A stretch of DNA of 64,000 bases from Acidobacteriota bacterium (GCA_017307505.1 JAFKEE010000027.1:124001-188000); one strand, 5' to 3'; positions 8,944-18,744 are shown, counted from the stretch's first letter. The notes: generated by a model from the sequence alone, not told the origin. A program made the numbers and translations.

Positions 8944-10206
8944 CTACAGTTTCACCGGTTGGTGCTTCTTCACCCAGTCGGGGTCGAGATCTGCGCCAAA
9001 TCCAGGCCCGGTCGGCACCTTGATCTTTCCGTTTACCACTTTCATCGGCGCGGTCTTGCACTCATACTTCACGTGGGTCTTGAACGACTTGAACTCGTGG
9101 TGCTCCCCGGCGTTCGGAGCCGCCGAAACGAACTGGACGTCGTAGAGGAATCCGAGCCCTCCGCCTGACATGTGCGGAACAATCGTCTTGCCAAACGCCG
9201 CGGCCATGCGCGCCACCTTCATGGACCGGATCAGGCCGCCAAAATAATAGTTGTCCGGTTGGACAATATCCAACCCGTCATTCGCCAGCAGCCAGCGGAA
9301 GCCGTAGTAATCGAAATCCTGCTCGCCATTGGCAACCGGGATCTTCAGGGTGTCCGCCACTTGCTTGATCTCTTCGATGTGGTCGAACTTCACGGGTTCC
9401 TCGAAGTACACATATTTGTACTCCTCCAGCAGCCGGCCCACCCGGATCGCTTCCGGCACCGTGTAGAAGCTGTTCGAATCCGCATACAGCGCCATCTTGT
9501 CGCCGAAGGTCTTGCGGACCAGGGGGATCATCCTCTCGGTCCGTCCGGGCGGCCCTTGCGCATACATGTCTTTCGTCATGAACATGAGCCCGCCTATTTT
9601 GATCTTCAGCGCATGGATGTCGTGCTCGGCGACGGCGCCCTTGATCAGCTCAATGGATTCCTCCACCGGCTTCTCACGCCACTCCGTGGCCATGTAGACG
9701 CCCACTTCCTTGTTGTGAATCTCCCCGATCAGTTCGCCCACCGGCTTCTTCGCCATGCGGCCCAGCATCTCGAGGATGGCAAACTCCACGGTCGCCAGAG
9801 GCAACCCGAGCGCCAGCCCGCTGAACCGGAAATTGAAGTTGAAGATGAACACCTTCTCCAGGATCAGATCGAGTTCACGCGCGTCCTTCCCGATGAAGAA
9901 CGGAGCCACATCCTTCAGGAAGATCGGGAACAGCCGGTTCATCGAGCTGTGCGCCACGGAGATGCCTTCCGCTCCGTCCTTGGAGCGCACCCTGCACAGA
10001 TAAGCGCCGTCGAGATGCAGCAGTTCCACCGATTCGATAATCACCGGAGCCGGGAAGTACTGCCTCTTCAGCACCGGCTGATTCAGCACCGCATCCAACT
10101 TGTCGTAGCGAGCCTGCACCGCCGGAGTCGGCGCCGCGCTCGAAGGAATCGCGGCCAGGCCCGCACCGCCCGCAGCGGCTAGAAATCTACGGCGATCGGC
10201 TTGCAT
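8944..10206 (-). CDS. Tat-exported enolase-superfamily (mandelate racemase-type) enzyme
   Basis: A 420-residue protein with a Tat signal ([19 protein letters not shown]) and a complete enolase-superfamily fold. The second-shell and metal ligands are visible: KIKIGG carrying the Lys pair, YADSNS for the first Asp ligand, YFEEPV for the Glu, and NGEQDF for the third acidic ligand, with IVPHMSGGG near the C-terminus. Family members abstract an alpha proton from sugar acids, usually in dehydratases or racemases. Substrate cannot be read from sequence. ATG 10206 has AGGAGAT 8 nt upstream. It is convergent with the URO-D-like gene, 6 nt apart. Confidence 0.82.
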   Translation of the reverse strand: MQADRRRFLAAAGGAGLAAIPSSAAPTPAVQARYDKLDAVLNQPVLKRQYFPAPVIIESVELLHLDGAYLCRVRSKDGAEGISVAHSSMNRLFPIFLKDVAPFFIGKDARELDLILEKVFIFNFNFRFSGLALGLPLATVEFAILEMLGRMAKKPVGELIGEIHNKEVGVYMATEWREKPVEESIELIKGAVAEHDIHALKIKIGGLMFMTKDMYAQGPPGRTERMIPLVRKTFGDKMALYADSNSFYTVPEAIRVGRLLEEYKYVYFEEPVKFDHIEEIKQVADTLKIPVANGEQDFDYYGFRWLLANDGLDIVQPDNYYFGGLIRSMKVARMAAAFGKTIVPHMSGGGLGFLYDVQFVSAAPNAGEHHEFKSFKTHVKYECKTAPMKVVNGKIKVPTGPGFGADLDPDWVKKHQPVKL

Positions 10207-10611
10207 GGGTGAGATCTCCTTGTCTCGCGAACCAAAGCCGCGGCGGCTGTCCAAGGAATTAATCCATCCGCCTGTCTCCATGGGTGCCGGCCGAGGCCGC
10301 CCCCAATCTATCACGCTTGCCCGCGTGCAGGAGCCGCCGCAGAGGATCCAACTCTGTTCCCCTAAACCTGCCGCCAAGCGAAGGCCGCGCAAGTGCCTGA
10401 TTCTTCAATCGTCCGCCCGCTGACATTCCAGGAAAAACAGATCGCAAACACCTGCGGCACCGATTTCTGATACAAAAGTTCAGATGCCCGTTTTGGAGTC
10501 AGTGCCGGAAAACGCCAGTGTAAGGAGCCTTTCCTTCCTCGCTATCGCTCAGCTCGCAGGAAGGGCAGGGAATCCCCGCGCCTCAGACAGGCGGCCCGGA
10601 GCAGTTCACGC
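10207..10611. other. 405-nt intergenic region with an inverted repeat
   Basis: Lies between the divergent enolase-superfamily and CBM9 genes. No gene seen. TTCCTTCCT near 10530 and AGGAAGG near 10560 flank CGCTATCGCTCAGCTCGC, which could form a stem-loop ahead of the CBM9 gene. Confidence 0.35.
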
Positions 10612-12903
10612 GTGAAAGTGCAGCGCACCCCACTCCATCCCACAGCGTCTTCGAACTGGTTTCAACGCAGCCGGACCGGATCAGGCCGTTTCGCCGGACT
10701 CCCCTGCCTGGCCTTCTGGGCCTGCCTGTGCCTTTTGGCGCCGCACGCCGCTGGTCAGAAGCAGAACGAATCCTACCAGCTCCACATCCACCGTGCCCCG
10801 TCGCCCGTCGTCATCGACGGCAGCGCCCACGAACCCGCCTGGCAATCCGCTGAAGTCGTCAACAACTTCTGGATGGTCCTGCCCATGGACACCGGCAAAG
10901 CCAACGTCCGCACCGATGTCCGCATGATGTATGACGACCACAACATCTACCTCAGCGCCATCTGCTACCACGGCAATGTCCCGGGACCTTACATGGTCGA
11001 ATCCCTCCGCCGCGACTGGAACTTCGGCAACAACGACAACTTCATCTTCTTCCTCGACACCTTCGACGACCAGACCAACGGCTTCACCTTCGGCGTCAAT
11101 GCCGCCGGAGCCCAGTGGGACGGCCTTCTCTACGAGGGCGGCAAAGCCAATTTAAGCTGGGATAACAAGTGGACGTCCTCCGTCAAAACTTACGACGACC
11201 GCTACGAACTCGAGATCGCCATCCCCTTCCGGAGCATTCGCTACAAGAAGGGCATCAAGCGCTGGGGCGTCAACTTCAGCCGGCTCGACCTCAAGACCAC
11301 CGAAAAATCCTCCTGGACCCCCATTCCGCGCCACTTCCCAACCGCCGCGCTTGCCCTCACCGGTGTCCTCATCTGGGACGAGCCGCCACCCTCCCAGGGA
11401 CCCAACATCTCACTCATCCCCTACGCCCTGGGCGGCATCAGTACTGATCACGAAGCCAACACGCCGCGCGAAACCCGTCACGACATCGGCCTCGATGCCA
11501 AGGTCGCCATCGGTTCGGCCCTCAACCTCGATCTCACGGTCAACCCGGACTTCTCCCAGGTCGATGTCGACCAGCAGGTCACCAACCTCGACCGCTACGA
11601 GCTGTTCTTCCCCGAAAAGCGCCAGTTCTTCCTGGAAAACGGAGACCAGTTCGCCAACTTCGGCTATGCCACCATCCGCCCGTTCTTCAGCCGCCGCATC
11701 GGGCTTGGCGGAGTGCCCATCCGCTTCGGCGCTCGCCTCAGCGGCAAGCTGAACAAGGATTGGCGCCTTGGCGTCATGGATATGCAGACCGGCGCTGAGG
11801 ACGGCCAGGGCTTGCCCCCGCAGAACTTCTCCGTCTTCGCCCTGCAGCGCCGCATGTTCAGCCGTTCCAACCTCGGCATCCTCCTGGTCGACAAGGAATC
11901 CGCCTCCTACCAGTCCGTCACCCGGCCGCCCTCTCCTTCCACCTACAACCGGAACCTTGGGCTGGAGTACAATCTCGCCTCTGCCGACAATCTCTGGACC
12001 GGCAAGCTGCTCTACCTGAAATCCTTCCAGTCCGGCAACCAGAAGAGCGGCGATGTCTACGCCGGCCACCTGCAGTACAACAGCCGCCGCTGGCTGCTGC
12101 TCGGGCAGTCGGAGAACATCGACCCGCACTACACGGCCGAGGTCGGATATGTCCCGCGCAACGGCTATCACCGGACCCTGTCCACGGTCGGCTATACGTT
12201 CCTGCCGGAGGGCGGCCGCATTCTCAGCCACGGCCCCACCGTCAACAGCAGTACTTTCTTCGATTGGCAGGGCAGGCTCAGCGACTACGAGAATACCGTT
12301 GGCTACACGTTCAGCACCCGCGGGCTCAATGTCTTCACCGCGACCGCCGGTACGGATTACGTTCGTCTGCTGCAGCCCTTCGATCCCACCAACTCCGGCC
12401 GCGAGAAACTGGAAACCGGCTCCATCCATCGCTGGAACTTCTGGACCACCAAGTTCGACTCCAAGCCGCAAAGCGTCCTGCGCTACGGCTTCTCCACGCT
12501 CTATGGCGGCTACTACGCGAACGGCACGCGTCTCAACCTCACCAGCACCATCGGCTACCGCATTCAACCCTATGTGAGTCTCACCGGTTCCGTCAGCTAC
12601 AACGACATTCGCTTGAAAGAGCCCTGGGGCCGCAATACCTTCTGGTTGATCGGCCCGCGTTTCGACGTGACCCTGACGAACACCCTCTACTTCACAACGT
12701 TCGTGCAGTACAACGAACAGCAGAAGAATATGAATGTGAACACGCGCATCCAATGGCGCTACAAGCCCGCTTCGGACGTGTTCCTGGTCTGGACCGACAA
12801 CTACATGCCCGAATACCTGCAGCCGGGCCAGAACACCCCGGGTCTCTTCGCCGTCAAGAACCGGGCCCTGGTCCTCAAGTGGACTTACTGGTGGAACCTG
12901 TAA
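10612..12903 (+). CDS. CBM9-like / DUF5916 outer-membrane-associated protein
   Basis: A 763-residue protein with a signal sequence ending at 'LLAPHAAGQ' (about residue 46). Residues about 60-250 form a CBM9-like carbohydrate-binding module ('VVIDGSAHEPAWQSA', 'RTDVRMMYDDHNIYLSA', 'YELEIAIPFRSIRY'). The remainder is a DUF5916 domain ('NPDFSQVDVDQQVTNLDRYE', 'FFPEKRQFFLEN') and then a strand-rich C-terminal part ending 'LKWTYWWNL', consistent with an outer-membrane barrel. Likely a surface glycan-binding protein. The GTG at 10612 follows GGAG by about 11 nt; the exact start is uncertain. Confidence 0.78.
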   Translation: MKVQRTPLHPTASSNWFQRSRTGSGRFAGLPCLAFWACLCLLAPHAAGQKQNESYQLHIHRAPSPVVIDGSAHEPAWQSAEVVNNFWMVLPMDTGKANVRTDVRMMYDDHNIYLSAICYHGNVPGPYMVESLRRDWNFGNNDNFIFFLDTFDDQTNGFTFGVNAAGAQWDGLLYEGGKANLSWDNKWTSSVKTYDDRYELEIAIPFRSIRYKKGIKRWGVNFSRLDLKTTEKSSWTPIPRHFPTAALALTGVLIWDEPPPSQGPNISLIPYALGGISTDHEANTPRETRHDIGLDAKVAIGSALNLDLTVNPDFSQVDVDQQVTNLDRYELFFPEKRQFFLENGDQFANFGYATIRPFFSRRIGLGGVPIRFGARLSGKLNKDWRLGVMDMQTGAEDGQGLPPQNFSVFALQRRMFSRSNLGILLVDKESASYQSVTRPPSPSTYNRNLGLEYNLASADNLWTGKLLYLKSFQSGNQKSGDVYAGHLQYNSRRWLLLGQSENIDPHYTAEVGYVPRNGYHRTLSTVGYTFLPEGGRILSHGPTVNSSTFFDWQGRLSDYENTVGYTFSTRGLNVFTATAGTDYVRLLQPFDPTNSGREKLETGSIHRWNFWTTKFDSKPQSVLRYGFSTLYGGYYANGTRLNLTSTIGYRIQPYVSLTGSVSYNDIRLKEPWGRNTFWLIGPRFDVTLTNTLYFTTFVQYNEQQKNMNVNTRIQWRYKPASDVFLVWTDNYMPEYLQPGQNTPGLFAVKNRALVLKWTYWWNL

Positions 12904-12912
12904 CAGCTCAAT

Positions 12913-12937
12913 GGGGGCACTCCTTTGGAATGCCCCC
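12913..12937. terminator. Bidirectional terminator-like hairpin
   Basis: GGGGGCA(c)TCC pairs with GGA(a)TGCCCCC with one mismatch, between the convergent CBM9/DUF5916 and aldo/keto reductase genes. Confidence 0.65.
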
Positions 12938-12956
12938 GCCCTGATCTGTTCTCCAA

Positions 12957-13988
12957 CTAAGCCAGGATCTGATTACGCAACCCGCCGTGCCGGATCGCCT
13001 GCACTAGATCCCGCTGGAACATCTTCTCCGGGAAGCCGGGTTCAATCCGGGAAGCCTCATCCAGCCTCTTGCTTTGATCTTCGGTAAGCGTCAGGGTGAA
13101 GCTGGCCAGGTTGTCTTGGAACTGCGAGAGCTTCCGTGCGCCCAGGATCGGAATCACCGGCACCGGCCGGGTCTGCAGCCAGGCCAAAGCCACCTGCGCC
13201 ATGCTCCGGCCTGTCTCCTGCGCGACCTGCTTCACCGCTTCGAGCACTTTCCCGACATCCACGCCTTCCGGCTGAAAGTCCTTCATCATGTCGTGATTCA
13301 TGCGGGCATCCGCGGCTCCGCCGCCCTGGTACTTGCCCGTCAGCACGCCGCCGCTCAAAGGCGACCAGGCCGTCACCCCGATATTCAGCGCCTTCGCCAT
13401 CGGGATCAGTTCCCGCTCGACCGTACGCTCCAGCAGGCTGTACTCAATCTGCAGGCCGGCAAACGACGTCCAGCCCCGCAGCTGAGCAAGCGTATTGGCC
13501 TGGGCAATCCACCATGCCGGAGCATCCGAGATGCCCGTATATAGCACTTTTCCCGCGCGCACCAGGTCGTCCAGTCCGCGCATCACCTCGTCCACCGGAG
13601 TCATGCCGTCCCAGATATGCACCCAGTACAGATCGATGTAGTCCGTCTTCAGCCGTTTAAGACTGGCTTCCACCGCCTGCACCAGGTTCTTCCGCTGATT
13701 GCCAGCCGCATTGGGATCCGTGCCCGGAAACGCGTTGGAGTACTTCGTGGCCAGCACGACACTCTCTCTGTGTCCGTCCATGAATTCGCCCAGCCAGCTC
13801 TCACTCGTCCCGTTCGTGTAGATGTTCGCGGTATCGATGAAATTGCCGCCGGCCTCGCGGAACGCATCGTAGACCTTGCGCGCCTCGTCCTTCCCGGAGC
13901 CCCAGCCCCAGTCGTCGCCAAACGTCATCGTGCCCAGAGCCGCTTCAGAAACCCGCAGCCCGCTGTTGCCCAGCAATCTGTATCGCAT
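12957..13988 (-). CDS. Aldo/keto reductase
   Basis: A 343-residue NAD(P)H-dependent carbonyl reductase. Hallmarks are the N-terminal MRYRLLGNSGLRVS strand, NFIDTANIYTNG with the catalytic Asp and Tyr, VLATKYSN with Lys, DLYWVHIWD with His, and the C-terminal VIPILGARKLSQ cofactor site. It resembles the AKR11/AKR12-like subgroup that acts on small aldehydes. ATG 13988 has CAGGAGATC upstream. It lies 62 nt downstream of a TetR gene on the same strand, with a palindrome immediately ahead of its start, so TetR control is likely. Confidence 0.88.
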   Translation of the reverse strand: MRYRLLGNSGLRVSEAALGTMTFGDDWGWGSGKDEARKVYDAFREAGGNFIDTANIYTNGTSESWLGEFMDGHRESVVLATKYSNAFPGTDPNAAGNQRKNLVQAVEASLKRLKTDYIDLYWVHIWDGMTPVDEVMRGLDDLVRAGKVLYTGISDAPAWWIAQANTLAQLRGWTSFAGLQIEYSLLERTVERELIPMAKALNIGVTAWSPLSGGVLTGKYQGGGAADARMNHDMMKDFQPEGVDVGKVLEAVKQVAQETGRSMAQVALAWLQTRPVPVIPILGARKLSQFQDNLASFTLTLTEDQSKRLDEASRIEPGFPEKMFQRDLVQAIRHGGLRNQILA

Positions 13989-14015
13989 CCTGATCTCCTG
14001 TTTCCTGCAGCTATA

Positions 14016-14033
14016 TGAATGCGTACGCACTCA
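14016..14033. promoter_or_regulatory. Palindromic operator candidate ahead of aldo/keto reductase
   Basis: TGAATGCGTACGCACTCA is an 18-bp palindrome with one mismatched pair, 27 nt upstream of the reductase ATG. It shares GTACGC and the TGA...TCA ends with the site before the TetR gene (14641-14654). Confidence 0.6.
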
Positions 14034-14050
14034 CGTAAGATTCAAACAAA

Positions 14051-14623
14051 CTACTTCCGCGCAACGCCGGACCAGAACAGTTCAAACCCCTTCACCCGGT
14101 ACACCCCAGCCTGGTCCGGATACCGCCGCATGAAGTCCATCGTCATGTCCGCCAGAGTGGCCAGTGCGGCCCAGATGTAAGGCATCGGCAGATCCCGGAA
14201 AGCCTTTTGCGCTGCGGCATCCTCCGCGATACGGTCGAACTCTCCGAAGGCGGCGGCCGAGGCCGCTTTCACACTCTCTGTCAGTCCGCCCCAGACCTGG
14301 ATCTGCCTCAACACCTGCTGACCCTCAGGATGCGTGGCTCCCCAATCGACATAGCCGTTCCACACATGTTCCAGCCTGCTCCGCACACCCAGCTTGCGGG
14401 GAAAACCGGACATCATCGCATCGCTGAGCTCCAGTTTGAGCTCCAGGTACAGCGCGTTGATCAGCTCGTCCTTGGTCTTGAAGTAGGTGAAAAGCGAACC
14501 CTCCGCCACCCGTGCCGCGCTCGTAATCGCCGCCGTTGGCGCACTCAATCCCCGCTCCGCGAACACCTTGGTCGCCGATGCCAGAATCGCATTGCGCTTA
14601 TCTTCACTCTTGGGCTTCGCCAT
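14051..14623 (-). CDS. TetR-family transcriptional regulator
   Basis: A 190-residue repressor-type protein. The N-terminal helix-turn-helix is typical ('NAILASATKVFAERGLSAPT', 'AARVAEGSLFTYFKTKDEL'), followed by a divergent ligand-binding domain ending 'FELFWSGVARK'. Start ATG 14623. It precedes the aldo/keto reductase on the same strand; a palindrome lies just upstream of its own start and a second before the reductase, the usual layout for an autoregulated repressor controlling a detoxification enzyme. The inducer cannot be told from sequence. Confidence 0.88.
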   Translation of the reverse strand: MAKPKSEDKRNAILASATKVFAERGLSAPTAAITSAARVAEGSLFTYFKTKDELINALYLELKLELSDAMMSGFPRKLGVRSRLEHVWNGYVDWGATHPEGQQVLRQIQVWGGLTESVKAASAAAFGEFDRIAEDAAAQKAFRDLPMPYIWAALATLADMTMDFMRRYPDQAGVYRVKGFELFWSGVARK

Positions 14624-14640
14624 ACAACAACTTCTATAAA

Positions 14641-14654
14641 TGAGTGTACGCTCA
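14641..14654. promoter_or_regulatory. Palindromic operator candidate ahead of tetR
   Basis: TGAGTGTACGCTCA, 14 bp with one mismatched pair, 17 nt upstream of the TetR start. It is similar to the site at 14016-14033, suggesting autoregulation. Confidence 0.6.
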
Positions 14655-14691
14655 GTGATTCAGCAGGGCAACAGGAAAGGTGACGTGCCGC

Positions 14692-16062
14692 CTATCTGCC
14701 TTCTAGGACCCGCAAAGCCGCCTCCAGCCCCGGATCCCGTCCATTCCGCAAATCTTCCTGCGCGAACCCAATCACCGGAACATCCGGAGGCAACCCCCTC
14801 ACATCGTAAGCCCATCCCTCCGCATCCCGGTACACCGCATTCGGCAATTCGACATCCCACCCATTCGGCAGATGCCGCGCCAGCGGATCGCAGAACACCC
14901 CCTGCGTGCTCTCCCCCACCCGCATCACCCGCGGCGACCGCCCCATCAACGCCTGCGCAAAAGTCTCCGCCGCGCTCATCGTAATGGGGCCTGTCAACAA
15001 AACCACCGGTCCTGCAAACCGGGGAGCCCGCCCCACCTTGACCGGAACCTTCACCCCCGGACTGAACCGGTCCGCGTCCAGCGCATCCGATCGCCCCTGG
15101 ATCTCATAAGCGAGATACTCTCTCTCCGTCAGGCGGCCCGCCATCGCCAGGCCCAGCCGGTCATCCCCGCCAAACGAGAGCCGTAAATCAATCACCAGCC
15201 CGCGCAGCGCAGGATTCACCAGAATCACGTCCAGGGCGCTTTGCAGCGCACGCAGGTCGCCCTCATGCCCGCCACGCCGCGCGTAATCCCCAAATTGGAG
15301 AATCCGCAGATAACCGGCGTGGCCCGCAGTCACGCCGTATTGCCACTGCCCGCGGCAGAAGGGCCGCACTCTTCCCTGGAAGTAGGCCCGGTCTGTCACG
15401 GCCGCCAATGCCTTCCGCCCAGACTTTTCAAACTGCACAATAGCCCCACCCACAAGACGCTCGCTGTCCGGCCGTAGTGAGGCATCAAAGCTCTTCTTCA
15501 GCGAAGGAGCCTCAAGCCCCGTATGAATATCCGCCAGCGGCCGGATGAGCTCAGACAGGACTCGAAACAGTTCGCCAGGCGTAGTCCCGGGCCCAATCCG
15601 GGCTCTTTGTTCAGAAACCCGTCGAGCCCAATCCACGCCTCTCAAGACGAACGCAACGTATTGCTCAGCAAACGTCTGGGTGAAGACATCGAAATTACCA
15701 AGTGGCGTATTGGCAGTAGGAGGAGAGCAGCTGGAGGGCAGGGCGGCAACCCGTTCCATCAGCACACTGTTCAATGCCCCGGCACGCACCAGGCGTTTGA
15801 GGGGACCCGTGCCCTCTTCAACGACTGAGAACGAGTCCCCCTCTTTGGCCCGAAATCGGTCTCCGCGGCCTGCTACGCGTCGAGCCCTAAACCCGGCCAC
15901 ACATGTCGAACCGGTGACCTCAAACGTCTGCCAGTCCTTGCCGTGAACGGCATAGACATCGCCATACCCGACGCTCCGCCAGACTCCGTCCAGAGGCGTG
16001 CCGCCGCCAAACGCAGTGGTGGCAGTCAACGCCGCCCAGACACAGAGCCTTCCAGCAGCCAT
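14692..16062 (-). CDS. Secreted S41-family peptidase
   Basis: A 456-residue protein with a signal peptide (MAAGRLCVWAALTATTAFGG) and a C-terminal tail-specific protease (ClpP/crotonase-fold) domain. The catalytic Ser is seen in GPITMSAAETFAQAL, preceded by GLVIDLRLSFGGDD that forms the oxyanion strand, and GESTQG follows. No PDZ domain is obvious. The N-terminal part ('GVWRSVGYGDVY') is a small beta-rich region of unknown role. Probably acts in the periplasm or outside the cell. It stands alone between TetR and the sigma-54 regulator. Confidence 0.82.
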   Translation of the reverse strand: MAAGRLCVWAALTATTAFGGGTPLDGVWRSVGYGDVYAVHGKDWQTFEVTGSTCVAGFRARRVAGRGDRFRAKEGDSFSVVEEGTGPLKRLVRAGALNSVLMERVAALPSSCSPPTANTPLGNFDVFTQTFAEQYVAFVLRGVDWARRVSEQRARIGPGTTPGELFRVLSELIRPLADIHTGLEAPSLKKSFDASLRPDSERLVGGAIVQFEKSGRKALAAVTDRAYFQGRVRPFCRGQWQYGVTAGHAGYLRILQFGDYARRGGHEGDLRALQSALDVILVNPALRGLVIDLRLSFGGDDRLGLAMAGRLTEREYLAYEIQGRSDALDADRFSPGVKVPVKVGRAPRFAGPVVLLTGPITMSAAETFAQALMGRSPRVMRVGESTQGVFCDPLARHLPNGWDVELPNAVYRDAEGWAYDVRGLPPDVPVIGFAQEDLRNGRDPGLEAALRVLEGR

Positions 16063-16122
16063 AGCAGGTATGGCGATTATAGAGGTCCCGCTGTTTGAGG
16101 CACAATCGCGCTGCGTGCGGGA

Positions 16123-17556
16123 CTACTCGCTATCTCCATCGTCCGGCGGTGGCTCTGCGGCCGGCGGGGCCTCTTCCGTCTCCTTGGGCCGCTGTCGGTA
16201 AGACTTCAACCTTGCATGAATCGTCTTCACGCACAGGCCAGTGATTCGAGCCGTCTCCCTCCGGTCGTCCTTGGTCAACGCCATCGTCGCCAGAATGATC
16301 GATTCCTCCGCGCTTCGGACCGAAGTCGGGAAGGGAATCGTGATGCGGTTGGCCTCCACCTCTGTCCGTTGCAGGGAAGGGGAGTACCCCCGAAGCGCAC
16401 TCTGGAGCAGCGGTGGCAAATGGGCCGGCATTGCCACCTGCCCGTCGCTCAGGATCATCGCTCTCTCCAGCACGTTGCGCAACTCCCTGACATTCCCCGG
16501 CCAGGCGTGCCGGATCAGCAATTCCATGGCATGCTGCCCCACACGAAAAGCTGGATGCCCGTACTCCTCGCCCAGCAGTCTGCACAGACTGTCAGCCAGC
16601 GCCGGAATGTCTTCCTTCCGTGCGCGGAGCGGCGGCAGATGAATCGGAATCACATTCAGCCGGTGGAACAGGTCGTTGCGGAATCCGCCATCCCGGATCG
16701 ACTCCCGCAGATCCCGGTTCGTGGCCGAAATGAGCCGGAAGTCCAGCTCGTCTGTCAGGGCGCCGCCCAGCGGCTGCACCCGTGAATCCTCCAGTACGCG
16801 CAGCAGCTTAGCCTGCGCGGTCAGTGGCATCTCCCCGATCTCGTCAAGGAACAGCGTGCCTTCATTCGCTTGTTCCACCAGGCCGATGTGATCCTCTGCG
16901 GCGCCGGTGAAAGTCCCGCGGCGGTAGCCGAACAGCTCGCTTTCAATCAATCCTTCGGGCAATCCCGCCGAATTGATTGCGACGAATCGGCCCGGCCTCT
17001 GGCTCAGCTTGTGGATCGTCTGGGCAAGCACGTCTTTGCCTGTGCCGCTCTCGCCGGAGATCATGATGCCGGCCCGCGTGGCCGAGACCCGTTCGACCGT
17101 CTGCCGGATGCGAAGCATCTCCTCGCTGGCTCCAAAATGAAACTGCGGCTTCGAAACTTCAGCGGCCGCCGCACTGGTGGCTTTGCCCTCGTCCTGGAGA
17201 CGGGCAAAGAGCCGCCGAAGCTCCAGCGATACCAGGGGCTTCTGCAGCATCCAATAGGCGCCGCGCCTGTGCACTGCCTCGATCGCCAGGTCGATGCTGC
17301 TCTCACTGGACTGCAGCACGACAGGCGTGCGTAAACCGCGCGAGCGGAGGCGGCGAATAAAAGAGAAACCATTGGTATCGGCGATACAGAATTCACACAA
17401 AATCAGGTTCGGCCGAAATTGCCGGCAGCGGGTCAGGCCTTCGTCAAAACCAGTCGATTGAGCGGTTTCGTAGCCCCACTCGGCAATCGTCTCGGCCGCA
17501 TAGCGCCGATCATTGGCGTCTTGATCGATGATGAGAACTCGAGGGGCGGTTTGCAT
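16123..17556 (-). CDS. Sigma-54-dependent NtrC-like regulator with Glu at the receiver phosphoacceptor site
   Basis: A 477-residue enhancer-binding protein: receiver domain (1-120), AAA+ sigma-54 interaction domain (about 140-370), short linker and Fis-type helix-turn-helix ('TARITGLCVKTIHARLKSY'). Walker A is GESGTGKD (168-175), Walker B LFLDEIGE, and the sigma-54-contacting loop reads GTFTGA rather than GAFTGA. In the receiver the acidic pocket (D11, D13) and K106 are kept, but the phosphoacceptor position is E55 (codon GAA at 17394-17392), in PNLILCEF. A Glu can mimic phospho-Asp, so the protein may be always on or respond by another route. Start ATG 17556 is chosen because it begins the receiver domain; the ribosome site is weak and an upstream in-frame ATG exists near 17613. 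No histidine kinase is adjacent. Confidence 0.9.
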   Translation of the reverse strand: MQTAPRVLIIDQDANDRRYAAETIAEWGYETAQSTGFDEGLTRCRQFRPNLILCEFCIADTNGFSFIRRLRSRGLRTPVVLQSSESSIDLAIEAVHRRGAYWMLQKPLVSLELRRLFARLQDEGKATSAAAAEVSKPQFHFGASEEMLRIRQTVERVSATRAGIMISGESGTGKDVLAQTIHKLSQRPGRFVAINSAGLPEGLIESELFGYRRGTFTGAAEDHIGLVEQANEGTLFLDEIGEMPLTAQAKLLRVLEDSRVQPLGGALTDELDFRLISATNRDLRESIRDGGFRNDLFHRLNVIPIHLPPLRARKEDIPALADSLCRLLGEEYGHPAFRVGQHAMELLIRHAWPGNVRELRNVLERAMILSDGQVAMPAHLPPLLQSALRGYSPSLQRTEVEANRITIPFPTSVRSAEESIILATMALTKDDRRETARITGLCVKTIHARLKSYRQRPKETEEAPPAAEPPPDDGDSE

Positions 17557-18079
17557 AATATTGAACCTGCCTGACTTGATACCCCGCAAGTCGTATGCCA
17601 AATCAGTCTGCATTGATACCCTGCAATCAATAGAGTTCCTTTTATTGCCTTCCGGCAATCAGTTCCCGCAAAAAGTACCGTATGTTCAGAGGGCAAGTCC
17701 GTAAAAACTGAGCGTTATGGCGGCTTTATCGCAAAAGCGCCCCTAACAGATTGACGCGTATTTTTCGAGCGGGCATCAAAGCCGCCTGACTTGCATCGGA
17801 TTCCGTGCAGGCCGCTGTCCCGCGGCAACTCCGTGGCACTGTCCAACCTATTGAATCCAATACGAAAGCCATCTCCTCGCCGCTACCTGGCATGTAGGAC
17901 TAATCCTAGAGAATTGAAGCGGGCAATTTGCCCGAGAGCCACTTCCCGGCACTGGCGTCTGGCCAGGACGAACTGAAACAAATGCCGCTCAACATCTTTC
18001 TAACTGTAGACTCGCTCGCTCTTGAATCAGGAACCGGCCCATAAAGCTGGACCGAGAGCTTACGGTCAAGGAGAATCCC
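17557..18079. other. 523-nt intergenic region
   Basis: Between the sigma-54 regulator and the divergent DUF4142 gene. A small stem-loop (ATTGCC-ttcc-GGCAAT, 17644-17659) is present. I see no gene. Confidence 0.4.
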
Positions 18080-18574
18080 ATGAAGCATTGTCTGTTGTTG
18101 TTGCTCACCTTCACAGGAGCTTCTGCGATGTTCGAAACCGACAAGGACTTCATCACCAGTGCAGCCGACGGCGGAAAACTGGAGGTGGAGCTGGGACGCA
18201 AGGCCCAAGAGAAATCGGCCAGTACCGAAGTGAAGAAGTTGGCCGCCATGATCGTCCAGGATCACGTCCGGGCCAATACCGAACTGGCAACCTTGGCCAG
18301 CACCAAGGGGGTGACCCTGGATTCGGGCCTGTCCATGAAAGCCCGGGCCAAGGTAGCCAAACTGAGCCTGCACTCCGGCGATGGTTTTGATAAGGCCTAC
18401 GTCGCCGCGATGGTCGACGACCATAAGGAGGATATCCTGGCCTTCCAGCAGGCCAGCACCTCGGCCCAGGACCCGGCAGTTCGCAAATTTGCCGAACGCA
18501 TGCTGCCCACACTGCGCAACCACCTCGAAAAGGCCATGGCTCTCCAAAAGGAATACGCCAGTGCCGCGCACTGA
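18080..18574 (+). CDS. DUF4142 secreted protein
   Basis: A 164-residue protein with a short signal peptide (MKHCLLLLLTFTGASAM) and an all-helical DUF4142 (ferritin-like fold) domain: 'DKDFITSAADGGKLEVELGR', 'VKKLAAMIVQDHVRANTEL', 'FDKAYVAAMVDDHKEDILAF', 'RKFAERMLPTLRNHLEKA'. The family is periplasmic and frequently linked to stress; its reaction is unknown. ATG 18080 follows AAGGAGAAT. The next gene of similar fold (YciF-like) lies 1 kb away. Confidence 0.85.
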   Translation: MKHCLLLLLTFTGASAMFETDKDFITSAADGGKLEVELGRKAQEKSASTEVKKLAAMIVQDHVRANTELATLASTKGVTLDSGLSMKARAKVAKLSLHSGDGFDKAYVAAMVDDHKEDILAFQQASTSAQDPAVRKFAERMLPTLRNHLEKAMALQKEYASAAH

Positions 18575-18744
18575 GCTCAACCAGCCGCACAGGCCGAGAT
18601 GGTTCCGGATTGAGCCTGATCCCACCGGCGCACTTTGAAGCTGATCAGGCCAATGCGTAGAGCGGCGGCGATGCTTACCTCTCCTGGCGACGCCGCCGCA
18701 CTACGACCCATCCTGAAAGACCGTGCTCCATGGAAGACAGCCGG

